Below are positions 17,125 to 25,628 of a stretch of DNA of 64,000 nt, one piece after another. The translations under genes and the position numbers were made by a program. The stretch comes from an uncultured Clostridia bacterium. GTDB lineage: Bacteria > Bacillota > Clostridia > TANB77 > CAG-508. Position 1 is the stretch's first letter. Every line of letters starts with the position of its first letter. The notes under the pieces were generated by a model. The model did not search any database. It saw nothing but the letters and a program-made list of their open reading frames with translations, and was not told the origin of the DNA. Location: positions 1 through 64,000 of the forward strand of contig CAKPOA010000001.1 of NCBI GenBank assembly GCA_934169575.1. Direction: 5' to 3'.

Positions 17125-18561
17125 TTATAATTTTTTACAATAGTCTAAACAAATCCACCCTGAATTAGTCAATCCCCAATTACCTTTTATTTTTGTTACA
17201 GTACAAACAACACCTTTTCTATATCCATTATATAATCCGCCAAGTTTTCGGTTTTGTAAATTAGCATTTGAAGATAATTGCCTATATGTTTTTTTAGAAT
17301 AATTAGTTCCTGCACCATTTCTAACATTTAGGTTAGCAATAACTTTATATTTTCCAGTTTTATATTTCTGATGTTCCGTTTTGAAAACGTTTTTTTGTTC
17401 AGTAATATAAGATGCTAGATAATCATTTGAAACCCACTTATTTGTACCGATTCTGCTCCAGCCACTACTTGTTTCATATACAGTAACTTCTGTACCTTTT
17501 TTTAAACTCCCAACCTTAACACCATTAGGTGTTTTTCTAACATTTAAATTTTTGCTTTTTGTATTTACATACATTCTATATGATGTATTTTCATTTTTTG
17601 ATATTTCTTCTCTTTTTTCATCTGATGCCCCAAAATCAGATGTTGGAGAATCATTTGAAAATACCCAAAAATGTTTATAATTTGCATATTTAGCAAAACT
17701 TGTTTTAGATACATATGCAATATTTCCACTTAACTTTACATTTGCATTTCTACGACTAGCAGTTTTAAATTTACTTGAATAAACATATGGATCATATACT
17801 TCAATTATTTCATTTTCCAAACTTGTTAATACTATGTAATGACCTCCTGTAGTAAATAACCCACTACCGCAACTTACTATTATGAAATATTTTGTTGAAC
17901 CATCTTTTCGTTTTTGTTTCAAATATGAAATAGCTTTTTCAAAATTACCTGTAGAATGATATTCATTAAAATCAAAATAATCAGCTATAAATGAAAATGC
18001 ACTCCATGCTGTACCATTTCTTGCAGTTCTATATCCATTATCTACAAATAAATTTGCCATCGTTGTCGGCAAAATCACTCCTTTTGAGCTAGATACCACA
18101 ATTGCACCAACTGTCGGACCACATGCACTTGTTTTCATTGTTTGTTTTTTATCATTCACACTAGAATACATAATATTAGCCCATCTTGAATCAGCTTGTG
18201 AATAATATGTCAATCCTTTATATTTTCCTAGTAGTTTTAGACCATTACCTGTATTAACACCATCATAACTAATATTTTCTTGTTCTACAACCCCATCTGT
18301 TTCTAAAGCACTTTCATCTTTTACTTCTTGTTCTTCTTCTTCTGAACTTTGAATTATTTCTTGTGTTTCAATAATCTCATTATTTTTTATTGCTTGTTTT
18401 GTTTGTATAATACACTCTTCTGTTTTTTCAGATATTTTCACCTGTTTGGTAATATTATTATCTCCAATTTCTTCTTCCTCTTTAAAATATTGCATTAAAA
18501 ATATTCCTATTATACATAAACTAATTAAAAAAAGCATAATTATTATAGTTTTATTTTTCAT
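17125..18561 (-). CDS. exported C39-like cysteine peptidase with C-terminal SH3 domains
   Basis: The 478-residue protein starts with a signal anchor (about 6-24) and an acidic, Glu-rich stretch. A C39_2-type papain-like domain follows (about 115-310), with Cys in SACGPTVGA, His in GGHYIVLT and Asp in EVYDPYV as the catalytic triad. A bacterial SH3 domain (about 330-385; LNVRKTPNG...VTVYETSSGWSRI) and a second SH3-like domain near the C-terminus (LNVRNGAG) probably bind peptidoglycan. It likely trims cell-wall peptides or a secreted substrate. It starts 49 bp after capA and may share its transcript; AGGAGG precedes the ATG. Confidence 0.82.
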   Translation of the reverse strand: MKNKTIIIMLFLISLCIIGIFLMQYFKEEEEIGDNNITKQVKISEKTEECIIQTKQAIKNNEIIETQEIIQSSEEEEQEVKDESALETDGVVEQENISYDGVNTGNGLKLLGKYKGLTYYSQADSRWANIMYSSVNDKKQTMKTSACGPTVGAIVVSSSKGVILPTTMANLFVDNGYRTARNGTAWSAFSFIADYFDFNEYHSTGNFEKAISYLKQKRKDGSTKYFIIVSCGSGLFTTGGHYIVLTSLENEIIEVYDPYVYSSKFKTASRRNANVKLSGNIAYVSKTSFAKYANYKHFWVFSNDSPTSDFGASDEKREEISKNENTSYRMYVNTKSKNLNVRKTPNGVKVGSLKKGTEVTVYETSSGWSRIGTNKWVSNDYLASYITEQKNVFKTEHQKYKTGKYKVIANLNVRNGAGTNYSKKTYRQLSSNANLQNRKLGGLYNGYRKGVVCTVTKIKGNWGLTNSGWICLDYCKKL

Positions 18562-18610
18562 CTAAAAATCCTCCTATAATATAATATATGCTTTTTCCCT
18601 TATTTATGTT

Positions 18611-19900
18611 TTATTTTATTTCGTCACCAATAATATTTTTTATATTTTTTAATTCTTTAACAAGTGTATTATATGTTGTTTTTCCAATTGATGTATCAAC
18701 ATTAGCCTCATAGCTTTGGATAGCATCATTTATATCTAAAATTTTATATTTTTGTTTTGATACATTTTCATTTTTATAATAATAAATTGGTGTATATGTA
18801 GCCTTATCTATAGAAATTCCACCAGTCACCTTTTTAGTTATTTGTATATTTAAAATTGCAGAATCTCTTGTATATTGTTTATTCTGATCTGCCATAAAAT
18901 TTCCAAGTGAATATATAACAAAACCTTGTTTTTTAGTTCCATCTGCTAATTCAACCTCAAGCTTTTCCATTGGTTGTGGAACATGTGGATGATTTCCAAT
19001 TATGATATCTGCACCATTTTGAAATAAATACTCAGCAAGCTCTTTTTGTGTTGAATTTGGTTTAGTTTGATATTCTACTCCCCAATGCATACTTACACAT
19101 ATCACATCTGGATTTTCTTTTTTCGCTAAATTCAATTGTTCTAACATTAAATCTTTATCAATTAAATTAACACAATATGACTTATCTGTTGGTATTTTTA
19201 TTCCATTTGTGCCATATGTAAAACTTAAAAATGCAATTTTTACACCTTTAACATCTTTTATCAATATTTTTTTACTATCTTCTTCTGTCTTATATGTTCC
19301 AGTATGAGCAAGATCTGCATCATCTAGAAAATCAATCGTACTTGCTAAACCATTATATCCTTTATCCATACAATGATTATTTGCAGTTGACATTACATCA
19401 AAACCAATCTTTTTCAAATTTGATGCTAATTGTTCTGGCGTATTAAATGCAGGATAATTACTATACCCATTTTCTTCACCTGCAAATGTTGTTTCCAAAT
19501 TTCCAACTGCTACATCTGCTGTTTGTATATAATATTTTATATCATCAAACATATATGAAAAATCATATGTTTTTTTTGATGAATCATATGCATCTTTATA
19601 CATACTGTCATGACACATAATATCACCTGTAACAGCCATAGTTATTGTCTTGTCTACTGCTTTTTCTTCTTCTTCACTATCCTTTTTTTCTTCTTTTTCA
19701 TCATTATTTTGTTCTTGCTCAACTATATTTGTATTTTCTTTATTTTCTGCAATATGCTGTTCTTGTGTTCTTGTATTTGACATTATATTAAATATAAATA
19801 CTACAAATGCAATAATTATTAATATAGATAATGTTGTTTGGATACTTTTAAATTGTGAGTTTTTATTATTATTTCCTCGATTTCCTCTTCTTCTTCTCAT
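18611..19900 (-). CDS. CapA family protein (poly-gamma-glutamate synthesis type metallophosphatase)
   Basis: The 429-residue protein has an N-terminal membrane anchor (about 27-44), a Glu/Lys-rich spacer and a CapA calcineurin-like domain (about 88-380) with MAVTGDIMCHD, GNLETTFAG, TANNHCMDKG, SMHWGVEY and GNHPHVPQP metal-site motifs. In capsule-forming bacilli CapA takes part in poly-gamma-glutamate export or anchoring. No capB/capC synthetase is present, so the role here is open. It follows the DUF4143 ATPase gene by 21 bp; AGGAGGG lies before the ATG. Confidence 0.9.
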   Translation of the reverse strand: MRRRRGNRGNNNKNSQFKSIQTTLSILIIIAFVVFIFNIMSNTRTQEQHIAENKENTNIVEQEQNNDEKEEKKDSEEEEKAVDKTITMAVTGDIMCHDSMYKDAYDSSKKTYDFSYMFDDIKYYIQTADVAVGNLETTFAGEENGYSNYPAFNTPEQLASNLKKIGFDVMSTANNHCMDKGYNGLASTIDFLDDADLAHTGTYKTEEDSKKILIKDVKGVKIAFLSFTYGTNGIKIPTDKSYCVNLIDKDLMLEQLNLAKKENPDVICVSMHWGVEYQTKPNSTQKELAEYLFQNGADIIIGNHPHVPQPMEKLEVELADGTKKQGFVIYSLGNFMADQNKQYTRDSAILNIQITKKVTGGISIDKATYTPIYYYKNENVSKQKYKILDINDAIQSYEANVDTSIGKTTYNTLVKELKNIKNIIGDEIK

Positions 19901-19921
19901 TTTCCCTCCTAGAAAATTTTA

Positions 19922-21151
19922 TTATAAATTTTTATTATTATAAATAAAATCTACAATATTCACATGATTTACACCATCTCGCTTTTGAAGTAATATATCC
20001 ATAGTAAATAAATATCTTGGATATAGTTCTTTAATCATATAAAATGGTTTATATTCTCGTTCTTCTGTTTCTTTATTACTAATATCTTTAGAAACTTGAA
20101 TATAATAGTAATCATCATAATTTTTTCTTGCGATAAAATCACATTCCAATTTTCCAATATAACCTACAGAAAGTTTGTAATTTTTACTTTTTAAATACGA
20201 AAATATTACATTTTCAAGAACTGGTCCATAATTTATTCTATTATCAGTATTTTGTGAATAGTAAATACTTAAATCTGCTAAATAATACTTTTTTTCACCT
20301 TTTAAAACAGATTTTGATTTTATATCAAATAAATCACAAGAATAAATAATTTTAGCTTTTTCTAAAATATCTAAATATCTTTTTATTGTTCTTCTATCTA
20401 CATTTAATTTTGCTTCTTTTTTTAAATAATTATATATGTTTTTTATAGAAATTACAGCACCAAAATTATTAATTATAAATTTTTCTATCCTTTCAAATAA
20501 AGCCTTATCATTTATTCTATTACTTGTATTAATATCTTTTTCAAAAATCTGATTTATAACACTTGAAGTATAAGTGATTTTTTCTTCATAATTGTCATAA
20601 TATAAAGACTTTGGAAAACCGCCATTTCTAATATATTCTTCAAATTCTAAATAAATATTTTCATTAACACTTTTATTTAAAAATTTTTTCATATCAACAT
20701 ATTCATAAAAAGAAAGTGTCATCATTTCTATTTCAATATATCTACCAGTTATTTTAGTTACTAATTCACCACTTAAAAGATATGAATTTGAACCTGTAAT
20801 AAAAATTGATATATTTCCTTCTTCTCTGTATGAATTTATTAAAGTTTCAAAACCTTTAACATTTTGAACTTCATCAATAAATAAATATTTAAAATCATTA
20901 TCTACTATTTGTTTATCAATTACTTTTTCTAATTGATTTGATGTTCTAATATTTTTATACTCTTTTTTATCTAATTCTATATATATAATATCTTTTTCAT
21001 TTACACCATTTTCAATTAATTCCTGTATAATAGATTTTAAGAAATATGATTTACCACATCTTCTTATTCCAGATATAACTTTAATCATATCATCATTATA
21101 AAATCCACGAATTTTCTTTAAATAATCTTCTCTTTTATATATTTTTTCCAT
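19922..21151 (-). CDS. AAA ATPase with DUF4143 domain
   Basis: A 409-residue protein: an AAA domain (residues 1-190) with Walker A SGIRRCGKSYFL and Walker B YLFIDEVQNV, and a C-terminal DUF4143 domain (about 195-395) with a PD-(D/E)XK-like pattern (CDFIARKNYDDYYYIQVS). Such ATPases are widespread, often in multiple copies, in gut bacteria and archaea; their function is not known. It is followed by capA at 21 bp. Confidence 0.9.
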   Translation of the reverse strand: MEKIYKREDYLKKIRGFYNDDMIKVISGIRRCGKSYFLKSIIQELIENGVNEKDIIYIELDKKEYKNIRTSNQLEKVIDKQIVDNDFKYLFIDEVQNVKGFETLINSYREEGNISIFITGSNSYLLSGELVTKITGRYIEIEMMTLSFYEYVDMKKFLNKSVNENIYLEFEEYIRNGGFPKSLYYDNYEEKITYTSSVINQIFEKDINTSNRINDKALFERIEKFIINNFGAVISIKNIYNYLKKEAKLNVDRRTIKRYLDILEKAKIIYSCDLFDIKSKSVLKGEKKYYLADLSIYYSQNTDNRINYGPVLENVIFSYLKSKNYKLSVGYIGKLECDFIARKNYDDYYYIQVSKDISNKETEEREYKPFYMIKELYPRYLFTMDILLQKRDGVNHVNIVDFIYNNKNL

Positions 21152-21197
21152 ATTACCACCATAACTATATTATTACATTTTTTAAAAAAAGTCAATA

Positions 21198-21242
21198 TTC
21201 CCGACCACTTTTATATATAAACATATAAAAATTGGTCGGGAA
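21198..21242. other. perfect hairpin, possibly a terminator or element end
   Basis: TTCCCGACCA pairs with TGGTCGGGAA; the inner A/T tracts also pair. No strong T run follows on either strand, so its role is uncertain. Confidence 0.55.
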
Positions 21243-21252
21243 AGCACATTTT

Positions 21253-21447
21253 TTATGTGTTTTTTAGTTCTTTTAACATTTGTGCAATATGATTTTTCTT
21301 TCTTTCAGTATCAGCATTTAATTCTTCTGTTTCTTTTTTATACTTTTCCATTTGTTCCTCCATTTTTTTCATACAAAATCCTACATTCATATTATCATAC
21401 TTCAAATTTTTTTGCAATAATTTTGGATCTAAATCCAAACTTTTCAT
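21253..21447 (-). CDS. short coiled-coil protein, unknown
   Basis: A 64-residue charged protein (MKSLDLDPKLLQKNLKYDNM...) with a continuous predicted coiled coil from about residue 25 to the end. There is no clear ribosome binding site before the ATG at 21447. It may be the tail of a decayed gene. It is not recognised. Confidence 0.4.
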   Translation of the reverse strand: MKSLDLDPKLLQKNLKYDNMNVGFCMKKMEEQMEKYKKETEELNADTERKKNHIAQMLKELKNT

Positions 21448-21468
21448 TTTATGAATATTCGAAAAAAT

Positions 21469-21497
21469 TTGACATATACTAGAAAAAGTAGTATACT
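21469..21497 (+). promoter_or_regulatory. promoter of candidate small RNA
   Basis: TTGACA, 17-nt spacer, TATACT. The predicted start is about 21504, with no coding sequence directly downstream. Confidence 0.85.
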
Positions 21498-21503
21498 ATA
21501 TTT

Positions 21504-21576
21504 AACTTAAGTTATTCATGCGGGGTCATTGAATAACACGAACTAAATGTGTGGTAGCATTTAGTTCTATTTTTTG
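21504..21576 (+). ncRNA. candidate small RNA, two hairpins, about 72 nt
   Basis: Directly after a near-perfect promoter come two hairpins. The first is GTTATTCA/TGAATAAC with an 11-nt loop TGCGGGGTCAT. The second is GAACTAAATG/CATTTAGTTC with an 8-nt loop, followed by TATTTTTT, which is a classical terminator. The transcript is therefore self-contained. The G-rich loop is exposed and could pair with a C-rich target. I do not recognise it as a known RNA family. Confidence 0.6.
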
Positions 21577-21581
21577 CAAAA

Positions 21582-21734
21582 AATAAAAGTGACTATATAA
21601 CTATTGCTAATATATTGGGGTGTGATGTAAAAACAATTGCTAGAGATACAAAAGTTGAATATGTAAATGAATATGAAGAGAAAAAGGAAGCTATTTTTCA
21701 GCAACATTGCTTTAGCTTCCTTTATATTAAATAA
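21582..21734 (+). pseudogene. helix-turn-helix fragment
   Basis: The forward frame reads YITIANILGCDVKTIARD, a recognisable helix-turn-helix pattern, then VEYVNEYEEKK and a stop at 21734. No start codon or ribosome binding site is present, and the end overlaps the terminator of the DUF378 gene. It is a remnant of a DNA-binding protein. Confidence 0.5.
21681..21720 (-). terminator. terminator of the DUF378 gene
   Basis: GGAAGCTA pairs with TAGCTTCC. On the reverse strand TTTTTC follows; AGCAA/TTGCT forms an inner stem. Confidence 0.8.
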
Positions 21735-21737
21735 ATA

Positions 21738-21926
21738 TTAATTATCAAATAAAAGTTTTATTCCCCAAAGACCTGAAACACCAACTAAGGTATATACAAC
21801 ACGTGAAATAACACTCATTTGTCCAAATATAGTTGCTACTAAATCAAATTTGAATATTCCAATAAGTCCCCAGTTTATAGCACCAATAATGATTAAAACT
21901 AATGCAATTTTATCTATAACTTTCAC
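21738..21926 (-). CDS. DUF378 family small membrane protein
   Basis: A 62-residue protein with two membrane helices and the family pattern INWGLIG...FDLVATIFG...RVVYTLVGVSGLW. Function is unknown. I take the GTG at 21926, which is 6 nt after GGAGGTG; the alternative GTG at 21935 overlaps that ribosome binding site. It is followed by its own terminator. Confidence 0.9.
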   Translation of the reverse strand: MKVIDKIALVLIIIGAINWGLIGIFKFDLVATIFGQMSVISRVVYTLVGVSGLWGIKLLFDN

Positions 21927-22153
21927 CGAAAACACCTCCAGTATATTTTTATTACATTATTTATTCATTATTACTATTTGCAAAAATAAAATTTTTATTC
22001 ATTTTATGTTCTAAAATATTTTTATACAACTTTATCTATTGTTTTTCATTTTTGGTAATTTTTTAAAATAAATATATTTAAAATTTTTTCTCATATTTTT
22101 TTATGTTAAGTCAATAAACACCACTGTTACCGTTTCTTATCCACATTATTAAC

Positions 22154-23818
22154 TCAACTTATATTTATTTCTATGTGTTTTTCTAATTTCTTCTTTACTA
22201 TTATATATCCAATAAAAACAATCGAACCAATAATAGAAACATATTTAGACACCCTCATTCCAAAAGTCCCAGGATAACATACAGAAACATCATGTTCACC
22301 TTTTTCATTTATAAAAATTGAAATAAACCCATTATCACTTTCAAAATAATCCACTTCAATATTATCCACATAAACTTTATATCCTGGGTAATAAATATAT
22401 GGTAATTCCAAAACTGTATTTTTTTCAAATACATCAATTTTAGAATTTAATTTTTGTCCATTTTTATCTTCAAATTCAATTTTTCCATCTCCATCTAATA
22501 TGCAAATTTTATCTTCTCTTAAAGATAAATAATCTCTATTACTATTTGCTTTTTGTGGAAAATATTCTCCTTTTCCCATTCCTGCCATAGCTTGCCAAAT
22601 ATTTGTAGAAACATTTCCTATTTGTATTTCTTCTATATTGGTTAATTCTGTATTTATTGGTAAAAATTTATATAACATAATTGAATAAATTAATATTACA
22701 CTACAAATTGCTGCAATATCTACTAATTTTATTTTCTTCAGTATTAAATATATATTTATTCCACATATAATTGCAAAAAAGAAATTTACAAATGTCATCA
22801 TTCTCCATGGAAACTGAATCATAGAAAATTCTTCTCCCACAATTGTCCAAGGGAAATATTTTGTACTCATAAATACACAAAATAATCCTAAACTTAAAAA
22901 TAAAATATAATCTCTTTTTTCTTTAATTTTTCTAAATACTAATATTGTTCCAATTAATGATATTATACATGGTAAACCTATCTCAAATACATATTTTGCA
23001 TCTTGCGAAGTTATAAATAATTGTTTTAAATTTAAGCTAGATTTTCTTACAGATTCAATAGTTGCCATCATACCTTTTTGGTATACAGCATACTCTGAAA
23101 AATTCATAGTTTCTAAAATTGGAACCCAAAAACATGATGTTATTGCTAAAATAGCAAACATATTTATAAGAAAATCTAGTATAACTTTTTTATTTATCTT
23201 ATTATAATTACAACATAAATATATTACTGAAAATATTGCTGTACATAATGTCATCAAATTATGCGTAAAAATTAATCCACTTGCACCTATCACCAAAATA
23301 TATTTTTTATTTTTATTATTCAATATCTCATCAATTCCCCAAAATACTAATGGAATAAATATAAAACTTAAAAATTCTCCAAATGCATTTCTAATATACA
23401 TATCATTTAAATGATATGGCATTGACATATAGAAAATTGCAGAAATTATTCCTATTTCTTTGCTTTTAAATTTATTACTTACATATCCATACATTGTAAA
23501 TCCAGATAATAACAATCCTATAAATAATGATAATTTATATGCAATCATAAAATTTGGTGTTATAATTTTACATATTAAAATTATAATCGTCGAAAATCCT
23601 CCATAAAACAAGTCCCAACTATATCCAAAATTATTTCCAAGATTTAATAATATATTAGGATTTTCTCCATGTTCTATTGCTAAATATGTTGAATATGCTC
23701 TTGCAATATGTTGTATTCCATCATCATAATATATATCTAAATTTGAATTTATTAATGGTATTGATACTATTATTGAAAATATAATTATTATTAATATAAA
23801 ATTCCACTTCTTTAACAT
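22154..23818 (-). CDS. large polytopic membrane protein, YfhO/GT-C-like
   Basis: The 554-residue protein has about 11 membrane helices followed by a C-terminal extracytoplasmic region and a last helix. The first external loop contains YYDDGIQHIARAYSTYLA, an acidic-pair motif as in GT-C glycosyltransferases, and the overall layout (LPYIYYPGYKVYVD in the C-terminal domain) resembles YfhO and the 6-pyruvoyl-tetrahydropterin-synthase-related membrane proteins. It probably transfers a lipid-linked sugar outside the membrane, but the substrate cannot be read from the sequence. It diverges from the ABC-F gene. Confidence 0.75.
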   Translation of the reverse strand: MLKKWNFILIIIIFSIIVSIPLINSNLDIYYDDGIQHIARAYSTYLAIEHGENPNILLNLGNNFGYSWDLFYGGFSTIIILICKIITPNFMIAYKLSLFIGLLLSGFTMYGYVSNKFKSKEIGIISAIFYMSMPYHLNDMYIRNAFGEFLSFIFIPLVFWGIDEILNNKNKKYILVIGASGLIFTHNLMTLCTAIFSVIYLCCNYNKINKKVILDFLINMFAILAITSCFWVPILETMNFSEYAVYQKGMMATIESVRKSSLNLKQLFITSQDAKYVFEIGLPCIISLIGTILVFRKIKEKRDYILFLSLGLFCVFMSTKYFPWTIVGEEFSMIQFPWRMMTFVNFFFAIICGINIYLILKKIKLVDIAAICSVILIYSIMLYKFLPINTELTNIEEIQIGNVSTNIWQAMAGMGKGEYFPQKANSNRDYLSLREDKICILDGDGKIEFEDKNGQKLNSKIDVFEKNTVLELPYIYYPGYKVYVDNIEVDYFESDNGFISIFINEKGEHDVSVCYPGTFGMRVSKYVSIIGSIVFIGYIIVKKKLEKHIEINIS

Positions 23819-23854
23819 ATTTTTTCCTTTTTATCTTTTTCAAAACTTGAAAAT

Positions 23855-23883
23855 ATTATAACAATCCATCTTTCAAAATGCAA
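23855..23883 (-). promoter_or_regulatory. promoter of the YfhO-like gene
   Basis: Reverse-strand TTGCAT, 17 nt, TATAAT. Confidence 0.75.
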
Positions 23884-23915
23884 GCATTTCCATTAAAATT
23901 ACTTTTTATTTTTCC

Positions 23916-23944
23916 TTGAATTTTCCTGAAAAGTATAGTATAAT
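23916..23944 (+). promoter_or_regulatory. promoter of the ABC-F gene
   Basis: TTGAAT, 17 nt, TATAAT, 24 bp before the ATG, giving a short leader. Confidence 0.8.
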
Positions 23945-23968
23945 GTCAAACATGAGGAGTGATGAGAA

Positions 23969-25552
23969 ATGCTAAGTACAAATGGCGTAACAATAAGATT
24001 TGGAAAAAGAGTATTATTTGAAGATGTAAATATAAAATTTAGTAAAGGAAACTGCTATGGCATAATAGGTGCAAATGGTGCAGGAAAATCAACATTTTTA
24101 AAAGTATTATCTGGAGAAATAGAGCCAAGTAAAGGTGATGTTTCACTAGATAAAGGAGAAAGAATTTCTGTTTTAAAGCAAGACCATTTTGCATATGAAG
24201 AAAACACAGTAATTGATACAGTAATAATGGGAAATAAAGAATTATATTCTATTATGAAAGAAAAAGAAGCTATATATGCCAACCCTGACTTTTCTGAAGA
24301 AGATGGAATGAAAGCTGCAAAATTAGAAGAGAGGTTTGCAGAACTTGATGGTTGGAATGCTGAATCTGATGCCGCAATATTGTTAAATGATTTAGGAATT
24401 ATCCCTGAAAATCACTATAAACTTATGAAAGATATTGAGGCAAAAGAAAAAGTTAAAATTTTACTTGCACAAGCTTTATTTGGAAATCCTGATATTTTAT
24501 TACTTGATGAACCTACAAATGATTTAGATTTAAAAAGTATAAATTGGTTACAAGAATTTTTAATTAATTTTGAAAATACTGTAATTGTTGTATCACATGA
24601 TAGATATTTTTTAAATAAAGTTTGTACATATATCGCAGATGTAGATTTTGGTAAAATTACTGTTTATCCAGGAAATTATGATTTTTGGTATGAATCTAGT
24701 CAACTTGCATTAAAACAAGCAAGAGAACAAAATAAAAAGAAAGAAGAAAAAATAAAAGAATTACAAGATTTTATTGCAAGATTTAGTGCAAATGCTTCAA
24801 AATCTAAACAAGCAACATCTAGGAAAAAAACTTTAGAAAAAATTCAATTAGAAGAAATTAGACCTTCTAATCGAAAATATCCATATATTGATTTTAAACC
24901 AGATAGAGAACCAGGTAAGGAAATTTTACAAATAAAAAATATTTCTAAAACTATTAATGGTGAAAAACTTTTAGATAATGTTTCTTTTACTGTAAAATCT
25001 AGTGATAAAATTGCATTTTTAGCTGATAATGAAAATGCTAAAACTGTTTTATTCCAAATTATAAGTGGTGAAATTGAACCTGATTCTGGAGAAATAGTTT
25101 GGGGAATGACTATAACTCATGACTTTTTCCCAAAAGATAATAATTATTTATTTGATAAAGATTTAAGTATTGCAGATTGGCTTAGACAATATTCAAAAGA
25201 TCCTGATGAAACATATATTAGAAGCTTTTTAGGTAGAATGTTATTTTCAGGTGAAGAAGCTTTGAAAAATGTTAAAGTAATTTCTGGTGGTGAAAAAGTT
25301 AGATGTGTCCTTTCTAAATTAATGCTTTCAGGTGCTAATTTATTGATTTTTGATGAACCTACAAACCATTTAGATATGGAAAGTATTACTGCACTTAATG
25401 AGGGAATGAAGAAATTTCAAGGTAATATTTTATTTACTTCACATGATCATGAACTTACTCAAACTGTTGCAAATAGAATTATTGATTTAAAAGATGGATC
25501 AAATATTGTTGATAGAGAAATTTCATACAATGAATACTTAAATATAGAGTAG
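23969..25552 (+). CDS. ykpA: ABC-F family ATPase, YkpA/YbiT type
   Basis: The 527-residue protein has two nucleotide-binding domains and no membrane segment. NBD1 has Walker A GANGAGKST (about 33-41) and Walker B ILLLDEPTNDLD. Its signature position reads KDIEAKEKVKILLAQ instead of LSGGE. The KKKEEKIKELQDFIARFSANASKSKQA linker is nearly that of Bacillus YkpA. NBD2 has a degenerate Walker A (ADNENAKTVLF) but a good SGGEKVRC signature. These departures are shared with YkpA, so they are family traits. ABC-F proteins act on the ribosome; this subgroup is not a known resistance factor. The ATG at 23969 follows AGGAGTGATG. Confidence 0.92.
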   Translation: MLSTNGVTIRFGKRVLFEDVNIKFSKGNCYGIIGANGAGKSTFLKVLSGEIEPSKGDVSLDKGERISVLKQDHFAYEENTVIDTVIMGNKELYSIMKEKEAIYANPDFSEEDGMKAAKLEERFAELDGWNAESDAAILLNDLGIIPENHYKLMKDIEAKEKVKILLAQALFGNPDILLLDEPTNDLDLKSINWLQEFLINFENTVIVVSHDRYFLNKVCTYIADVDFGKITVYPGNYDFWYESSQLALKQAREQNKKKEEKIKELQDFIARFSANASKSKQATSRKKTLEKIQLEEIRPSNRKYPYIDFKPDREPGKEILQIKNISKTINGEKLLDNVSFTVKSSDKIAFLADNENAKTVLFQIISGEIEPDSGEIVWGMTITHDFFPKDNNYLFDKDLSIADWLRQYSKDPDETYIRSFLGRMLFSGEEALKNVKVISGGEKVRCVLSKLMLSGANLLIFDEPTNHLDMESITALNEGMKKFQGNILFTSHDHELTQTVANRIIDLKDGSNIVDREISYNEYLNIE

Positions 25553-25567
25553 TTGAAAAATAATTTC

Positions 25568-25611
25568 ATATACATATTTAGGTAATAATTCTAAAATAGC
25601 TGACTAGTAAC
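25568..25611 (+). repeat. solo terminal repeat of the GTTACTAGTCAGC element
   Basis: ATATACATATTTAGG and TAGCTGACTAGTAAC match the right end of the 210-bp MITE. It lies between the ABC-F and tex genes, ending 17 bp before the tex start codon. Confidence 0.65.
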
Positions 25612-25628
25612 AAAGAAAGGAAAGAAAC

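Noticed and set aside
21504..21576. Riboswitch controlling a downstream gene
   Set aside because: Only a broken helix-turn-helix fragment follows, and the hairpin already ends in a full terminator.
23969..25552. Degenerate ATPase motifs as a sign that the ABC-F gene is decaying
   Set aside because: The same departures occur in Bacillus YkpA, so they are family traits.
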